Source of the DNA: CAIOHW01 sp046317855
Lineage (GTDB): Bacteria > Bdellovibrionota > UBA1018
Direction: 5' to 3'
Assembly (NCBI GenBank): GCA_046317855.1
Contig: JBKCVM010000101.1
Location: 1-13,520 of the forward strand
Length of the DNA: 13,520 nt
The position numbers and the translations under genes were made by a program. Below are positions 1 to 6,256 of this stretch, in pieces. Below the pieces are notes generated by a model. It ran no database searches. It worked only from the letters and a program-made list of their open reading frames with translations, and was not told where the DNA came from. Positions within the stretch are counted from its first letter, which is position 1, and every line of letters starts with the position of its first letter.

Positions 1-346
1 AAGGCTTGGTGATGAAATCAAAAGCGCCGCGACGCATGGCTTCGACTGCTTTCTCTACTGACCCAAAGGCAGTCATTAAAATCACTGGGAGATCCGGACG
101 CATCTCACGCAAGTAGTCTAAAAGTTCAAAGCCTGAGCCGCCCGGCATGGTCAAATCTGTGAGCACCACATCGATTTGAGAGAGATCAATGGGATCTGAG
201 GAACCGACTTCAAGAATGATTTTGGGATCCGAATACGCCGCGACCTCGAATCCTTCGCGCTTCAGGGTTTCTTCTAAAACTTTAAGTAGGTTCTCTTCAT
301 CGTCGACGATGAGTACTTTTTTCAAAAAATTGGTGTGATCAGTCAC
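1..346 (-). CDS. NtrC-like response regulator, N-terminal receiver domain (3' end outside window)
   Basis: The visible 115 residues form a CheY-like receiver domain. They show the acidic pair in VLIVDDEE (about residues 12-19), the phospho-acceptor Asp in VVLTDLTMPGGSG, the switch Thr in ILMTAFGSVEKAVEAM and the Lys in DFITKP. The MTAFGSVE..A..A...GA.DFI.KP wording is typical of NtrC/ZraR-type regulators, so an AAA+ sigma54-interacting domain probably follows outside the window; that part is inference. The start is taken as GTG at 344-346, with a GAGGGG-like Shine-Dalgarno a few bases upstream; no in-frame ATG precedes the acidic pair. The start overlaps the stop of the histidine kinase gene by 8 bp, which implies translational coupling and identifies that kinase as the cognate partner. 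Confidence 0.9.
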   Translation of the reverse strand, partial: MTDHTNFLKKVLIVDDEENLLKVLEETLKREGFEVAAYSDPKIILEVGSSDPIDLSQIDVVLTDLTMPGGSGFELLDYLREMRPDLPVILMTAFGSVEKAVEAMRRGAFDFITKP

Positions 347-2321
347 AAGTCCGCCCCTCTTGAAGGCGTGAAACTGTCAACCAGAGCTCAAAACGAGACC
401 CATTTCCCTCCGTCGAAGTCACCTGAATGCGGCCTTCGTGATCGCGGGCAATATGGTCGCAGATCGAAAGCCCAAGCCCAGTTCCTTCGCGGCGGGTGGT
501 AAAGAATGGAATGAAGATCTTTTGAAGGTCCTCGCCTGAAATTCCATGCCCGTTGTCTTCAACGAAAATCGCAACCTCACGCAAATCCTGCGAAGCTTGA
601 AGTCCCACTCTCACCTGAGTGGCTCCGGCTTGCCTCGAGTTACGGATCCAATTCTCTACGAGCTGCATCAATCGCTCTGGATCTCCGACCACTCCAAGAC
701 CCTCAACCACGCCCTGTGCCCAACCCTCCTCAGACCACGACACATCACTGGACTCGAGTCTTGTGCGTACTTGCCGGAGCCATAGAGCGGGGTCCAACCA
801 CTCCATTTCCACACGGGCCGCCTCTCTTTTTCGAGAAAGCTCTAAGAACTGTCTGACGAGTCCCTCTAAACGGGCCGTCTCTTGTTCAATGACTGCTGTC
901 CACTGACCTTGGGGCATGAGATTGAGCGCACCTCGAATCGCGCCCAGCGGATTGCGCACCTCATGAGCAAGCCCGGCCGAGAGCTCGCCCAGAGTGGCAA
1001 GTCTCTCCTGCTCAGCTAAGCTTCGAATTCTGAGCATCGTTCTGACCAGAGGTCCTATACGGCGTGAAAATCCATCCACTTCTGAAAGGAGGATTGCACT
1101 CCCCCATGGGGTCAGTCTTGCACTGGCTTCAATTTTTGAGACCCAGACCCATCCGAGCAAGTCCTCATCAAAGAAAGGCACGATCACTTGGGCGCCCACT
1201 TGCGCCATCTCCGCACTGAGAACTTCGAGCCGCTCACGCTCGCGCCGCGACCCGCTCAGGGCCAAGTCACGATCAATGAGATCAACTGCTAGAATGCCCA
1301 GCTCATTCATAGCGTGGCGCCTGAGTACTTCTGACGCTACCGCTCCCGGATACCCCGAACGCTCAGGGTGACGCACCCAGCCTGACTGAGAGGCTCTGAA
1401 AATCCGGCAAAGAGACTCCTCTAGTTTGTGCTGCCACCTCACTGGGTCTTGAATGCTTCGTAGCTCACGCTCCACTTCAGCCAGGTCAAGCTTGAGTTGT
1501 TTAGACCTAGCTTGCAGCAAAATTTTTCCGGACAGAAAGGCAACGAAGTCCTGGAGCGGCTCTAAGAGCAACACAATCAAGAACGAAACTGCAAACGAGT
1601 GCAGCAAAAAAACACCCAGCCCCGCCTCACTCCAAGTGGCGACTAAAAGGTAAAGTCCAGTCAAAGCCAGTGCCAGCACCACGAGCACTCCAAGCCTAAC
1701 GAAGAGCCCCTGTAAGTCTAAAATCTTTCTACGAGTGATGCTTTGTCCGAGCAGCATGAGGTAAGCACAGAACCAAAGGTTTCCGATTGTCGGAATCGTC
1801 GTGCCTAACCACGGAGCATGGTCCAAAGGCGTTGCAATTAAAGTGAATACCCCCCCCAGTAGGATCAACCCATCTCGAATCGAGAGAGGCCTCAGCGACA
1901 CGAGCAAGACCACGGTCTGAAGCAGGAGCACCCCAGGCGCAAACCAAAGAAGCTGTAGCCAGAAGCCCCCTCGGGCTTCAGAGATCCAACCCGCCACCAC
2001 CATCCCGCTCAAGGCCGATGCCAAGAGCCACGAAATCAGACGAATCGGTCTCCAGCCTCTAGGCTTACTCCCCAGAAGAAGAGGAAAAAGCTCCATGCCC
2101 GAGGGGCCTAGCCATGCCCAAGCGAGAAGCTGCACCCCCGAAAAAAACGGGTCTTGGTAAGCCGTTTTTAGAAAAAACGCGAAAAATCCTGCCCAAATCA
2201 CCAGACAGAGCAAGAAGTAACGCTGCGCCAAGCGATTGGTGGTACGGCGCGCAAGTACAGAAATCCCCATTGAAAACGAGGTGATGGCCACCAGTAGAGC
2301 TGACTGAGTCAGAAGCGCCAT
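339..2321 (-). CDS. Polytopic membrane sensor histidine kinase (NtrB/AtoS-like core)
   Basis: About 660 residues from ATG 2321. Residues about 2-260 contain eight or nine hydrophobic segments, so the sensor part lies in the membrane and has no large periplasmic domain. A charged helical linker (about 265-300) and a GAF-like cytoplasmic stretch (about 300-430) follow. HisKA has LSAGLAHEVRNP with the phospho-acceptor His at about 453. The HATPase has its N box in NWIRNSRQA (about 557-565), G1 in DNGHGIS (about 589) and FFTTRREGTGLGL as F/G2 box. This core type pairs with NtrC-family regulators, and the next gene starts inside this gene's last codons. The frame extends upstream to 2426, but that adds a non-membrane tail and overlaps the divergent gene. 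I therefore prefer the ATG just before the first membrane segment, although no good Shine-Dalgarno is visible. The ligand is unknown. Confidence 0.9.
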   Translation of the reverse strand: MALLTQSALLVAITSFSMGISVLARRTTNRLAQRYFLLCLVIWAGFFAFFLKTAYQDPFFSGVQLLAWAWLGPSGMELFPLLLGSKPRGWRPIRLISWLLASALSGMVVAGWISEARGGFWLQLLWFAPGVLLLQTVVLLVSLRPLSIRDGLILLGGVFTLIATPLDHAPWLGTTIPTIGNLWFCAYLMLLGQSITRRKILDLQGLFVRLGVLVVLALALTGLYLLVATWSEAGLGVFLLHSFAVSFLIVLLLEPLQDFVAFLSGKILLQARSKQLKLDLAEVERELRSIQDPVRWQHKLEESLCRIFRASQSGWVRHPERSGYPGAVASEVLRRHAMNELGILAVDLIDRDLALSGSRRERERLEVLSAEMAQVGAQVIVPFFDEDLLGWVWVSKIEASARLTPWGSAILLSEVDGFSRRIGPLVRTMLRIRSLAEQERLATLGELSAGLAHEVRNPLGAIRGALNLMPQGQWTAVIEQETARLEGLVRQFLELSRKREAARVEMEWLDPALWLRQVRTRLESSDVSWSEEGWAQGVVEGLGVVGDPERLMQLVENWIRNSRQAGATQVRVGLQASQDLREVAIFVEDNGHGISGEDLQKIFIPFFTTRREGTGLGLSICDHIARDHEGRIQVTSTEGNGSRFELWLTVSRLQEGRTCD

Positions 2322-2376
2322 GAGTTTCGCGTATAGCCTAAAGATCCCGACCAAGCGAGTCGATACGTTCCTTGGT

Positions 2377-2841
2377 ATGTTCAAGCGACTCAATCCCGTG
2401 GAGCTGTTAATCTTTGCAGTGGTCACCGCCGGATTTGGATTCTCTGGCTACACACTGATGCAGGATCGGACTGGCTTTGAGAGTTCTCTTCTCGAGCCGA
2501 TGGCTTCCAATCCCGTTTCTGAGACCCGCGCGCCGGCCTCAGCGCCGCTTTTTAGCCAAATCGACTTTAAGTGCGCGGGCAATCCACCTTCCATTTCTGT
2601 CGCCGCGTCCAAAATTCGAATCAATGGTCCGATTTGCCCCTCAGGGTCCGCACCACTGGCACGCGCTTCAATTACGAATGCAACCAACCAGTTTGCAGCT
2701 ACGGTCTTTACCGACGCACGAGAAGGACGCTTTTCAACCGACTATATCCCGTTGAATCCAGAGAAGAATACCATTCGCCTTGAGTTCTCGTATGAAGGCG
2801 GCAAGAGTCTTCATCACGAGCTCACTTTAATTAAAAACTAA
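2377..2841 (+). CDS. Membrane-anchored protein with Ig-like C-terminal domain, function unknown
   Basis: 154 residues. A short cytoplasmic start (MFKRLNPVE) is followed by one hydrophobic segment (about 9-26, LLIFAVVTAGFGFSGYTL), then a Pro/Ala/Ser-rich linker and a C-terminal beta-rich domain. Signatures such as KIRINGPICP, ATVFTDAREGRFSTDYIPLNPEKNTIRLEF and a final ELTLIKN look like the strand pattern of bacterial Ig-like or carbohydrate-binding-like domains that sit outside the membrane. The two Cys in the outer domain (FKCAGN and PICPSG) could form a disulfide. An in-frame ATG at 2320 would add 19 residues and overlap the divergent kinase start, so I chose 2377; neither start has a clear Shine-Dalgarno. 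It is divergent from the histidine kinase across about 55 bp and leads a plus-strand run with radC-like and tapT-like genes. No function is assigned. Confidence 0.75.
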   Translation: MFKRLNPVELLIFAVVTAGFGFSGYTLMQDRTGFESSLLEPMASNPVSETRAPASAPLFSQIDFKCAGNPPSISVAASKIRINGPICPSGSAPLARASITNATNQFAATVFTDAREGRFSTDYIPLNPEKNTIRLEFSYEGGKSLHHELTLIKN

Positions 2842-2851
2842 AATCAGCCCT

Positions 2852-2867
2852 CGGCACGGAGCTTGAT
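2852..2867 (+). promoter_or_regulatory. Weak sigma54-like -24/-12 element before radC-like gene
   Basis: CGGCACGGAGCTTGAT follows the TGGCACG-N4-TTGCW layout. GG lies at 2853-2854 and the -12 dinucleotide at the correct distance, but it is GA instead of GC, and the first T of the -24 box is C. Initiation would fall only a few bases before ATG 2880, leaving almost no leader and no Shine-Dalgarno, which argues against function. The same bases form a small hairpin (GCTTG-ATT-CAAGC). Confidence 0.2.
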
Positions 2868-2879
2868 TCAAGCCGGGGC

Positions 2880-3569
2880 ATGCAAGCTATCCAGCCTGAC
2901 TTTCTTGAAACCCTGCTCACCCCTTTGTTTAAACAACTTGCCCCCGGGCTCACTCGAAGCGCCCAGCTCGAAGTCCTTTTTCAAAGCTACGAACTTGCAC
3001 CGGATGTGTTTTTGACCCGCCTCGAATCCCTGCGCCCGTCAAAACGTAAATGGGTGATCAGCGCTCTCGAGCTTGCCAGGCAGTACTGCATCTACCGAGA
3101 ACGGGCCGGCCAGCATGATCGGACCCTAGAAAAGCAGGGATTTCATTGGCATTTAGTTCGTAATTTAGATCCACAGATCCGTGCAGAAGCCCGAGAATGG
3201 CTAGGGTTCTGGGCTCAATCCAGACAGGGAAGCTGGACAGAGCTGCAATGGGTTGAACGCGGAGTCCGGACCCATGTGAACTTTGAGGCCTCCGAGCTCT
3301 TTGCCCGAGCCCTTCCGCTTCGGCCCAGGGCGCTCGTTCTGATTCATAATCATCCTTCGGGAAACACTGAACCCTCCTGGGTGGACCAAGAACTCACTCA
3401 TCGGGTGGGAGCTCTGGCCGGACATTTGGGCATTGAACTGAAGGGCCACTGGATTGTAGGACCCGGTTCAGAGACATGGCTTCCATTTCAACTCAGAATT
3501 CAGAGTGCCCGACCTGCCGCAAGAAGCAGGATCTCTGCGTCTGCAAACTCATCAAGCCGCACGCTTTGA
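2880..3569 (+). CDS. RadC-like JAB/MPN domain protein with degenerate helix-hairpin-helix
   Basis: 229 residues. The C-terminal half is a RadC-type JAB domain. HNHPSGNTEPSWVD (156-169) matches the metal-binding pattern HxH-x7-S-x2-D with His156, His158, Ser166 and Asp169, and FEASELF (about 135-141) supplies a possible catalytic Glu. The N-terminal half keeps the helical pattern of RadC up to SKRKWVISALELARQYC, but the GIG hairpin that normally precedes it is replaced by ESLRPSK, so DNA binding through it is doubtful. RadC-family proteins are probable metalloproteases or nucleases whose role is unsettled; the old DNA-repair assignment is not supported. Family homology ends at about residue 206 (HWIVG..SETWLPFQLR). 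The last 23 residues are low-complexity Ser/Ala/Arg residues encoded across the start of the next gene. ATG 2880 has only a poor GGGG near it. Confidence 0.85.
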   Translation: MQAIQPDFLETLLTPLFKQLAPGLTRSAQLEVLFQSYELAPDVFLTRLESLRPSKRKWVISALELARQYCIYRERAGQHDRTLEKQGFHWHLVRNLDPQIRAEAREWLGFWAQSRQGSWTELQWVERGVRTHVNFEASELFARALPLRPRALVLIHNHPSGNTEPSWVDQELTHRVGALAGHLGIELKGHWIVGPGSETWLPFQLRIQSARPAARSRISASANSSSRTL

Positions 3570-4144
3570 GATTAAAAATTTTGGTCCTCCAACACCCGCA
3601 AGAACCAGACAAGGACCTCGGAAGCGCCTGGCTTGCTGTCCAGTGCCTCGAGGGAGCACGGCTTCAGGTAGGCCTCAGCTGGCCCAACCTCTCTCGGGCT
3701 TGGTCCAAGACACCTGTTGAACCCTTGGATGCATCTAAATGGGCGGTTCTCTATTTAGGAAGTGGACCCAAGCCAGGGGCCCCGATTCCTCAAGGAGCCC
3801 GTCTTTTTTGGACGGACAAAAAAGGAATTCCAAAACCAGAGGCCGAGAACAAGAAACTTCTGAAAACCCTCGAAGGCTTGGTCGTGCTCGACGGCACTTG
3901 GAGCCAAGCCAAAGCTCTTTGGTGGCGAAATCCATGGCTGCTCAAGCTGAAGCGCCTGATGCTCGCCCCCTCGACGCCCTCTCTTTATGGCAAGTTACGC
4001 AAGGAGCCTCGCAGCGAGTGCCTCTCAACGCTCGAATCAATTGCTCTTGCTCTAGAAGATCTTGGTGAAGATCAGGCCATTTCCAGCCATCTGCGCTCGG
4101 CCTTTAGCGACCTGCTTTCGCGGTATCGCGCCCTTTTGCGTTAG
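3476..4144 (+). CDS. tapT: DTW-domain tRNA-uridine aminocarboxypropyltransferase (TapT family)
   Basis: 222 residues, close to the usual length of the family. It has the N-terminal zinc knuckle CPTCRKKQDLCVC (Cys11, 14, 21, 23), the name-giving D-x-T-W motif in VVLDGTWSQAKAL (139-142), and the C-terminal YGKLRKEPRSECLSTLESIALAL block seen throughout the family. Proteins of this family (E. coli TapT/YfiP) transfer the 3-amino-3-carboxypropyl group of S-adenosylmethionine to uridine 47 in the tRNA variable loop, giving acp3U, in the cytoplasm. The ATG at 3476 has no strong Shine-Dalgarno. The zinc Cys begin at 3506, so the gene cannot start much later and must overlap the 3' end of the radC-like gene. 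Ribosomes finishing the upstream gene may drive reinitiation. Its stop codon shares three bases with the convergent gene. Confidence 0.9.
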   Translation: MASISTQNSECPTCRKKQDLCVCKLIKPHALRLKILVLQHPQEPDKDLGSAWLAVQCLEGARLQVGLSWPNLSRAWSKTPVEPLDASKWAVLYLGSGPKPGAPIPQGARLFWTDKKGIPKPEAENKKLLKTLEGLVVLDGTWSQAKALWWRNPWLLKLKRLMLAPSTPSLYGKLRKEPRSECLSTLESIALALEDLGEDQAISSHLRSAFSDLLSRYRALLR

Positions 4145-4395
4145 CGCTTGCGGCCCTTATTCTGAAGCATCGCCATTGCCTGCCTCAGTTGTGCCTCGTG
4201 TCCGGGCTGCTTCATCTGAGCCTGCATGCGTGCCATAGCCTCGGACATATTCTTAGCGCCAGGAAATGCCACTGAAAGCATTTGCTCAGCAGCTTTCTTA
4301 AGCTTGAGAAAGATAAAAACATTGATCCCAGAAAGGATCGCAACACCCAGCCAACTTAGTACCGTCCAGAACGACATGGGCAACAGTACTGGCAT
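4141..4395 (-). CDS. Small single-pass membrane protein, function unknown
   Basis: 84 residues. One hydrophobic segment (about 9-31, FWTVLSWLGVAILSGINVFIFLKL) is followed by a cytoplasmic, Met/Gln/Ala-rich amphipathic tail with the repeated flavour SEAMARMQAQMKQPGHEAQLRQAMAMLQ and a basic end GRKR. It begins 5 bp after the stop codon of the upstream exported-protein gene on the same strand, so the two are probably translationally coupled. A second ATG at 4377 is possible but lacks a Shine-Dalgarno. Its stop overlaps the stop of the tapT gene coming from the other side. I do not recognise the family. Confidence 0.7.
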   Translation of the reverse strand: MPVLLPMSFWTVLSWLGVAILSGINVFIFLKLKKAAEQMLSVAFPGAKNMSEAMARMQAQMKQPGHEAQLRQAMAMLQNKGRKR

Positions 4396-4400
4396 AGAGC

Positions 4401-5204
4401 TCAGCGGGTTTCAAGCTGGCGCGCACGGCCATCCGCAATCGAATCGCTATAAGCTTTTTTAAGACAAAGGCGGCACGGAGTCTCCGGAAGCACAGAGTCT
4501 TCAAGCCAGCCCTGGGAGTATCCTCGCGGATCCATAAACGGCGCTAACCATAACCTCTCTAGCCAATGACCGCCGCCGGGACCTCCAGACGACTGAACCT
4601 GAACGACCATCAGTGGAAAGCGGAGCTTTGCGTCCATGATTTCGTCTTGCTTGAGATTGATTTTAATTCTCCTGCACGACACCGGTACCTTTGTTCCTCT
4701 CACACGAATGGGGGGGATTCCTTGTGACAGCTCTTGCGGTGCATCTAAATCGAGCAGCCTTTCGAGATCTTTTTTTTCAACTACCAACACTGCAAGCTCA
4801 GCAGGAATAGGAATGCGGGCAAGCGCACCCCCGGGCGCAACACAGACTTTTTGTTCGTCGTTGAGACCTTCAAATCGCTCGATTTGCAACAACGGCCGCG
4901 GACGGCGCACGAGTCGGTAGTGCAAAACCCACGAGGGTTCGTTGTTCTTTGAATCCATGGAGAAAAGCGCGCTACATTTTTCAGCCTCAGGTTTGAGCTC
5001 AAAGAAGCGTTGTCTTAGCCCTGAAACAGACCAACAGGCATTTCCGGGCTCATCAGCCCGTCGAACCCGAATGGTTTCGTGCAACCAGACCAGACCGACG
5101 TCAGAGCGAACCGAGCCCGAATCGCCCCGGAGCGGGCTCTGGCCAGTCGCACAGCAAACCAGAGCCAGAACCTGGAGCAGGCCCGCGACTCCCCATTTTA
5201 GCAT
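4401..5204 (-). CDS. Exported protein of unknown function
   Basis: 267 residues. It begins with a clear export signal (MLKWGVAGLLQVLALVCCATG). Cleavage after ATG by signal peptidase I looks likely; the Cys pair LVCC does not fit a lipobox well. The mature part has no repeat or motif I recognise. It contains a basic region with RVRRADEPGNACWSVSGL, a segment LHYRLVRRPRPLLQIERFEG, and a Gly-rich turn SSGGPGGGHW before a Cys-rich end (TPCRLCLKK). The frame is open to a GTG at 5219. ATG 5204 is preferred because GGAG lies 7 bases before it and the signal peptide then starts cleanly. It is followed 5 bp later by the small membrane protein gene and is divergent from the lipoprotein gene at 5273. Confidence 0.8.
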   Translation of the reverse strand: MLKWGVAGLLQVLALVCCATGQSPLRGDSGSVRSDVGLVWLHETIRVRRADEPGNACWSVSGLRQRFFELKPEAEKCSALFSMDSKNNEPSWVLHYRLVRRPRPLLQIERFEGLNDEQKVCVAPGGALARIPIPAELAVLVVEKKDLERLLDLDAPQELSQGIPPIRVRGTKVPVSCRRIKINLKQDEIMDAKLRFPLMVVQVQSSGGPGGGHWLERLWLAPFMDPRGYSQGWLEDSVLPETPCRLCLKKAYSDSIADGRARQLETR

Positions 5205-5211
5205 CTCCCAT

Positions 5212-5216
5212 CTCCG
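5212..5216 (-). promoter_or_regulatory. Shine-Dalgarno that sets the start at 5204
   Basis: Read on the minus strand the bases are CGGAG, 7 nt before ATG 5204. This supports ATG 5204 over the GTG at 5219, which would place the site inside the coding sequence. Confidence 0.6.
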
Positions 5217-5229
5217 CACTCCCCAAAGG

Positions 5230-5245
5230 TAGCACAGTCATTGCA
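5230..5245 (+). promoter_or_regulatory. Probable sigma54-type promoter (-24/-12), one mismatch
   Basis: TAGCACAGTCATTGCA matches TGGCACG-N4-TTGCA well. TTGCA is perfect and lies at the right spacing; the main departure is A for the first G of the -24 GG pair (5231). The -12 GC is at 5243-5244, so initiation would be near 5256. AAGGAG would follow at 5260-5265 and ATG at 5273, a compact and well-formed leader. The -12 box sits inside a 10-bp perfect palindrome CATTGCAATG (5239-5248), which could also be an operator. The GG dinucleotide is normally highly conserved, so this is a candidate only. Confidence 0.4.
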
Positions 5246-5259
5246 ATGCCGACGCACCG

Positions 5260-5265
5260 AAGGAG
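5260..5265 (+). promoter_or_regulatory. Strong Shine-Dalgarno that sets the start at 5273
   Basis: AAGGAG followed by a 7-nt spacer and ATG 5273. It rules out the upstream in-frame ATG at 5246. Confidence 0.8.
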
Positions 5266-5272
5266 ATTTTTC

Positions 5273-6157
5273 ATGCACGTCAAAAACTCATTACTCTACT
5301 CAGTCGCAGTTTCAGTTCTAGTTCCGGGCGCACTTCTGGTCAGTAGCGCAGGATGCTCCCAAAAAGAGCTTCCGCCTCAGCCCACGACTCTCAAGCAGCA
5401 ACCCTCTGACTTCAGCTTTAGAGTCACTGGCAGCTCCGCCGAGTCCGGCATCACGTTTCGTCCAAACAAGTCCTTTGAGGTGGGGCCAGCTCCCAACGGA
5501 CAAGTACATCGGAGCCGACTTAAATCCAGTGAACACACGAAGCTTGAACGCGCTTGGGAAGCCTATCAGAGCACCGCTTTTTCAGGACCTGAAACCTGTC
5601 AAGAGTGGCCAGAGAGCTCTCCGTACCGCAACTCAGTAGCAACTCTCGAAGTCCTCGAGGCAACTCGCACCGTGCTCACCGTCAGGAGCGAAGGGGGCTC
5701 TCTCTGCGGTAAGGGAGATGCCGCTGCTCTCCGAGCCTATGCAGAAACGCTTTTGGGGCTCGGCAAGGCTCGTTATCCGAGCAACTTTCCGAGTGAATGC
5801 CTAGCCCTTCAAGACGAATTTTCAGCACTGGCAGACTCGGCTCGAAGCTGCACATCTGATTTGCAGTGCACTCACGTCGATCCGCAGTTTGAAGCCATTC
5901 CGGAGGGACAAATTCAGTATGTCTCGCTGAAATCCTGCTCCGCAGTGCCCGCAATTCCTACGGCCAATCGCGAAGCTCTCCCTTCGGTACGAAGAAAACT
6001 GCTGCAACTCAAGCAAGCCATTCGAACGCAGTGCCAACCCCAGGGGCTCCCTGCCCATTGCGCTGCCGCCGATGAGCTCGGCTTTCAGAACCATCGGTAC
6101 CCGGCAAAGTGTGTAGAGAACGTCTGCACTTCGGATCCGGGTGCAGCTCTGGATTAA
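5273..6157 (+). CDS. Lipoprotein, Cys-rich, function unknown
   Basis: 294 residues. The lipoprotein signal MHVKNSLLYSVAVSVLVPG continues to the lipobox SAGC with Cys28 as lipidation site, then a Pro/Gln-rich linker. The middle domain (about 45-170) includes FSFRVTGSSAESGITFRPNKSFEV and HTKLERAWEAY and resembles small sensor- or inhibitor-like envelope domains. The C-terminal part has a run of Cys (CLALQDEFS, SCTSDLQCTHVDP, KSCSAVP, TQCQPQGLPAHCAAADELG, AKCVENVC). This is like the disulfide-rich C...C-x-D-x-x-C repeats of many deltaproteobacterial secreted proteins. AAGGAG 7 nt before ATG fixes the start. A sigma54-like promoter lies just upstream. No enzymatic motif is seen; probably a periplasmic or outer-membrane lipoprotein. 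Confidence 0.85.
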   Translation: MHVKNSLLYSVAVSVLVPGALLVSSAGCSQKELPPQPTTLKQQPSDFSFRVTGSSAESGITFRPNKSFEVGPAPNGQVHRSRLKSSEHTKLERAWEAYQSTAFSGPETCQEWPESSPYRNSVATLEVLEATRTVLTVRSEGGSLCGKGDAAALRAYAETLLGLGKARYPSNFPSECLALQDEFSALADSARSCTSDLQCTHVDPQFEAIPEGQIQYVSLKSCSAVPAIPTANREALPSVRRKLLQLKQAIRTQCQPQGLPAHCAAADELGFQNHRYPAKCVENVCTSDPGAALD

Positions 6158-6176
6158 CTTCTGCCACCCGCTTCAA

Positions 6177-6231
6177 CCTCACGGCAGTTCTCTTCCAAGA
6201 ACTCAGAGTTCCAAGGAGAGCTGCCGTGAGG
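6177..6231 (+). repeat. 55-nt near-palindromic hairpin between two lipoprotein genes
   Basis: A perfect 11-bp outer stem (CCTCACGGCAG at 6177-6187 with CTGCCGTGAGG at 6221-6231) continues into a 7-pair inner stem (6188-6194 with 6214-6220, two G-T pairs). A small internal loop and a tip stem AACTC/GAGTT around a single A follow. There is no T tract after either arm, so it is not a canonical intrinsic terminator. It lies 20 nt after the stop at 6157 and 25 nt before ATG 6257. It may protect the upstream mRNA 3' end, act as a processing site, or be a REP-like element; no second copy was noticed here. Confidence 0.75.
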
Positions 6232-6256
6232 AACTTAGACTCGCTGAAAGTTCAGT

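Noticed and set aside
546..1653. Several plus-strand open frames of 66-125 codons opposite the first histidine kinase gene
   Set aside because: The opposite strand encodes a complete kinase with all catalytic boxes. These frames are Ser/Arg-rich with no family features.
2322..2426. A 35-residue N-terminal extension of the first histidine kinase
   Set aside because: It lacks hydrophobic character, overlaps the divergent gene and adds nothing recognisable; ATG 2321 directly precedes the first membrane segment.
4182..4195. A GG-N10-GC sigma54-like match on the minus strand (GGCACAACTGAGGC)
   Set aside because: The -12 box lacks TTGC and the site lies inside the small membrane protein gene with no gene downstream on that strand for over 1.8 kb.
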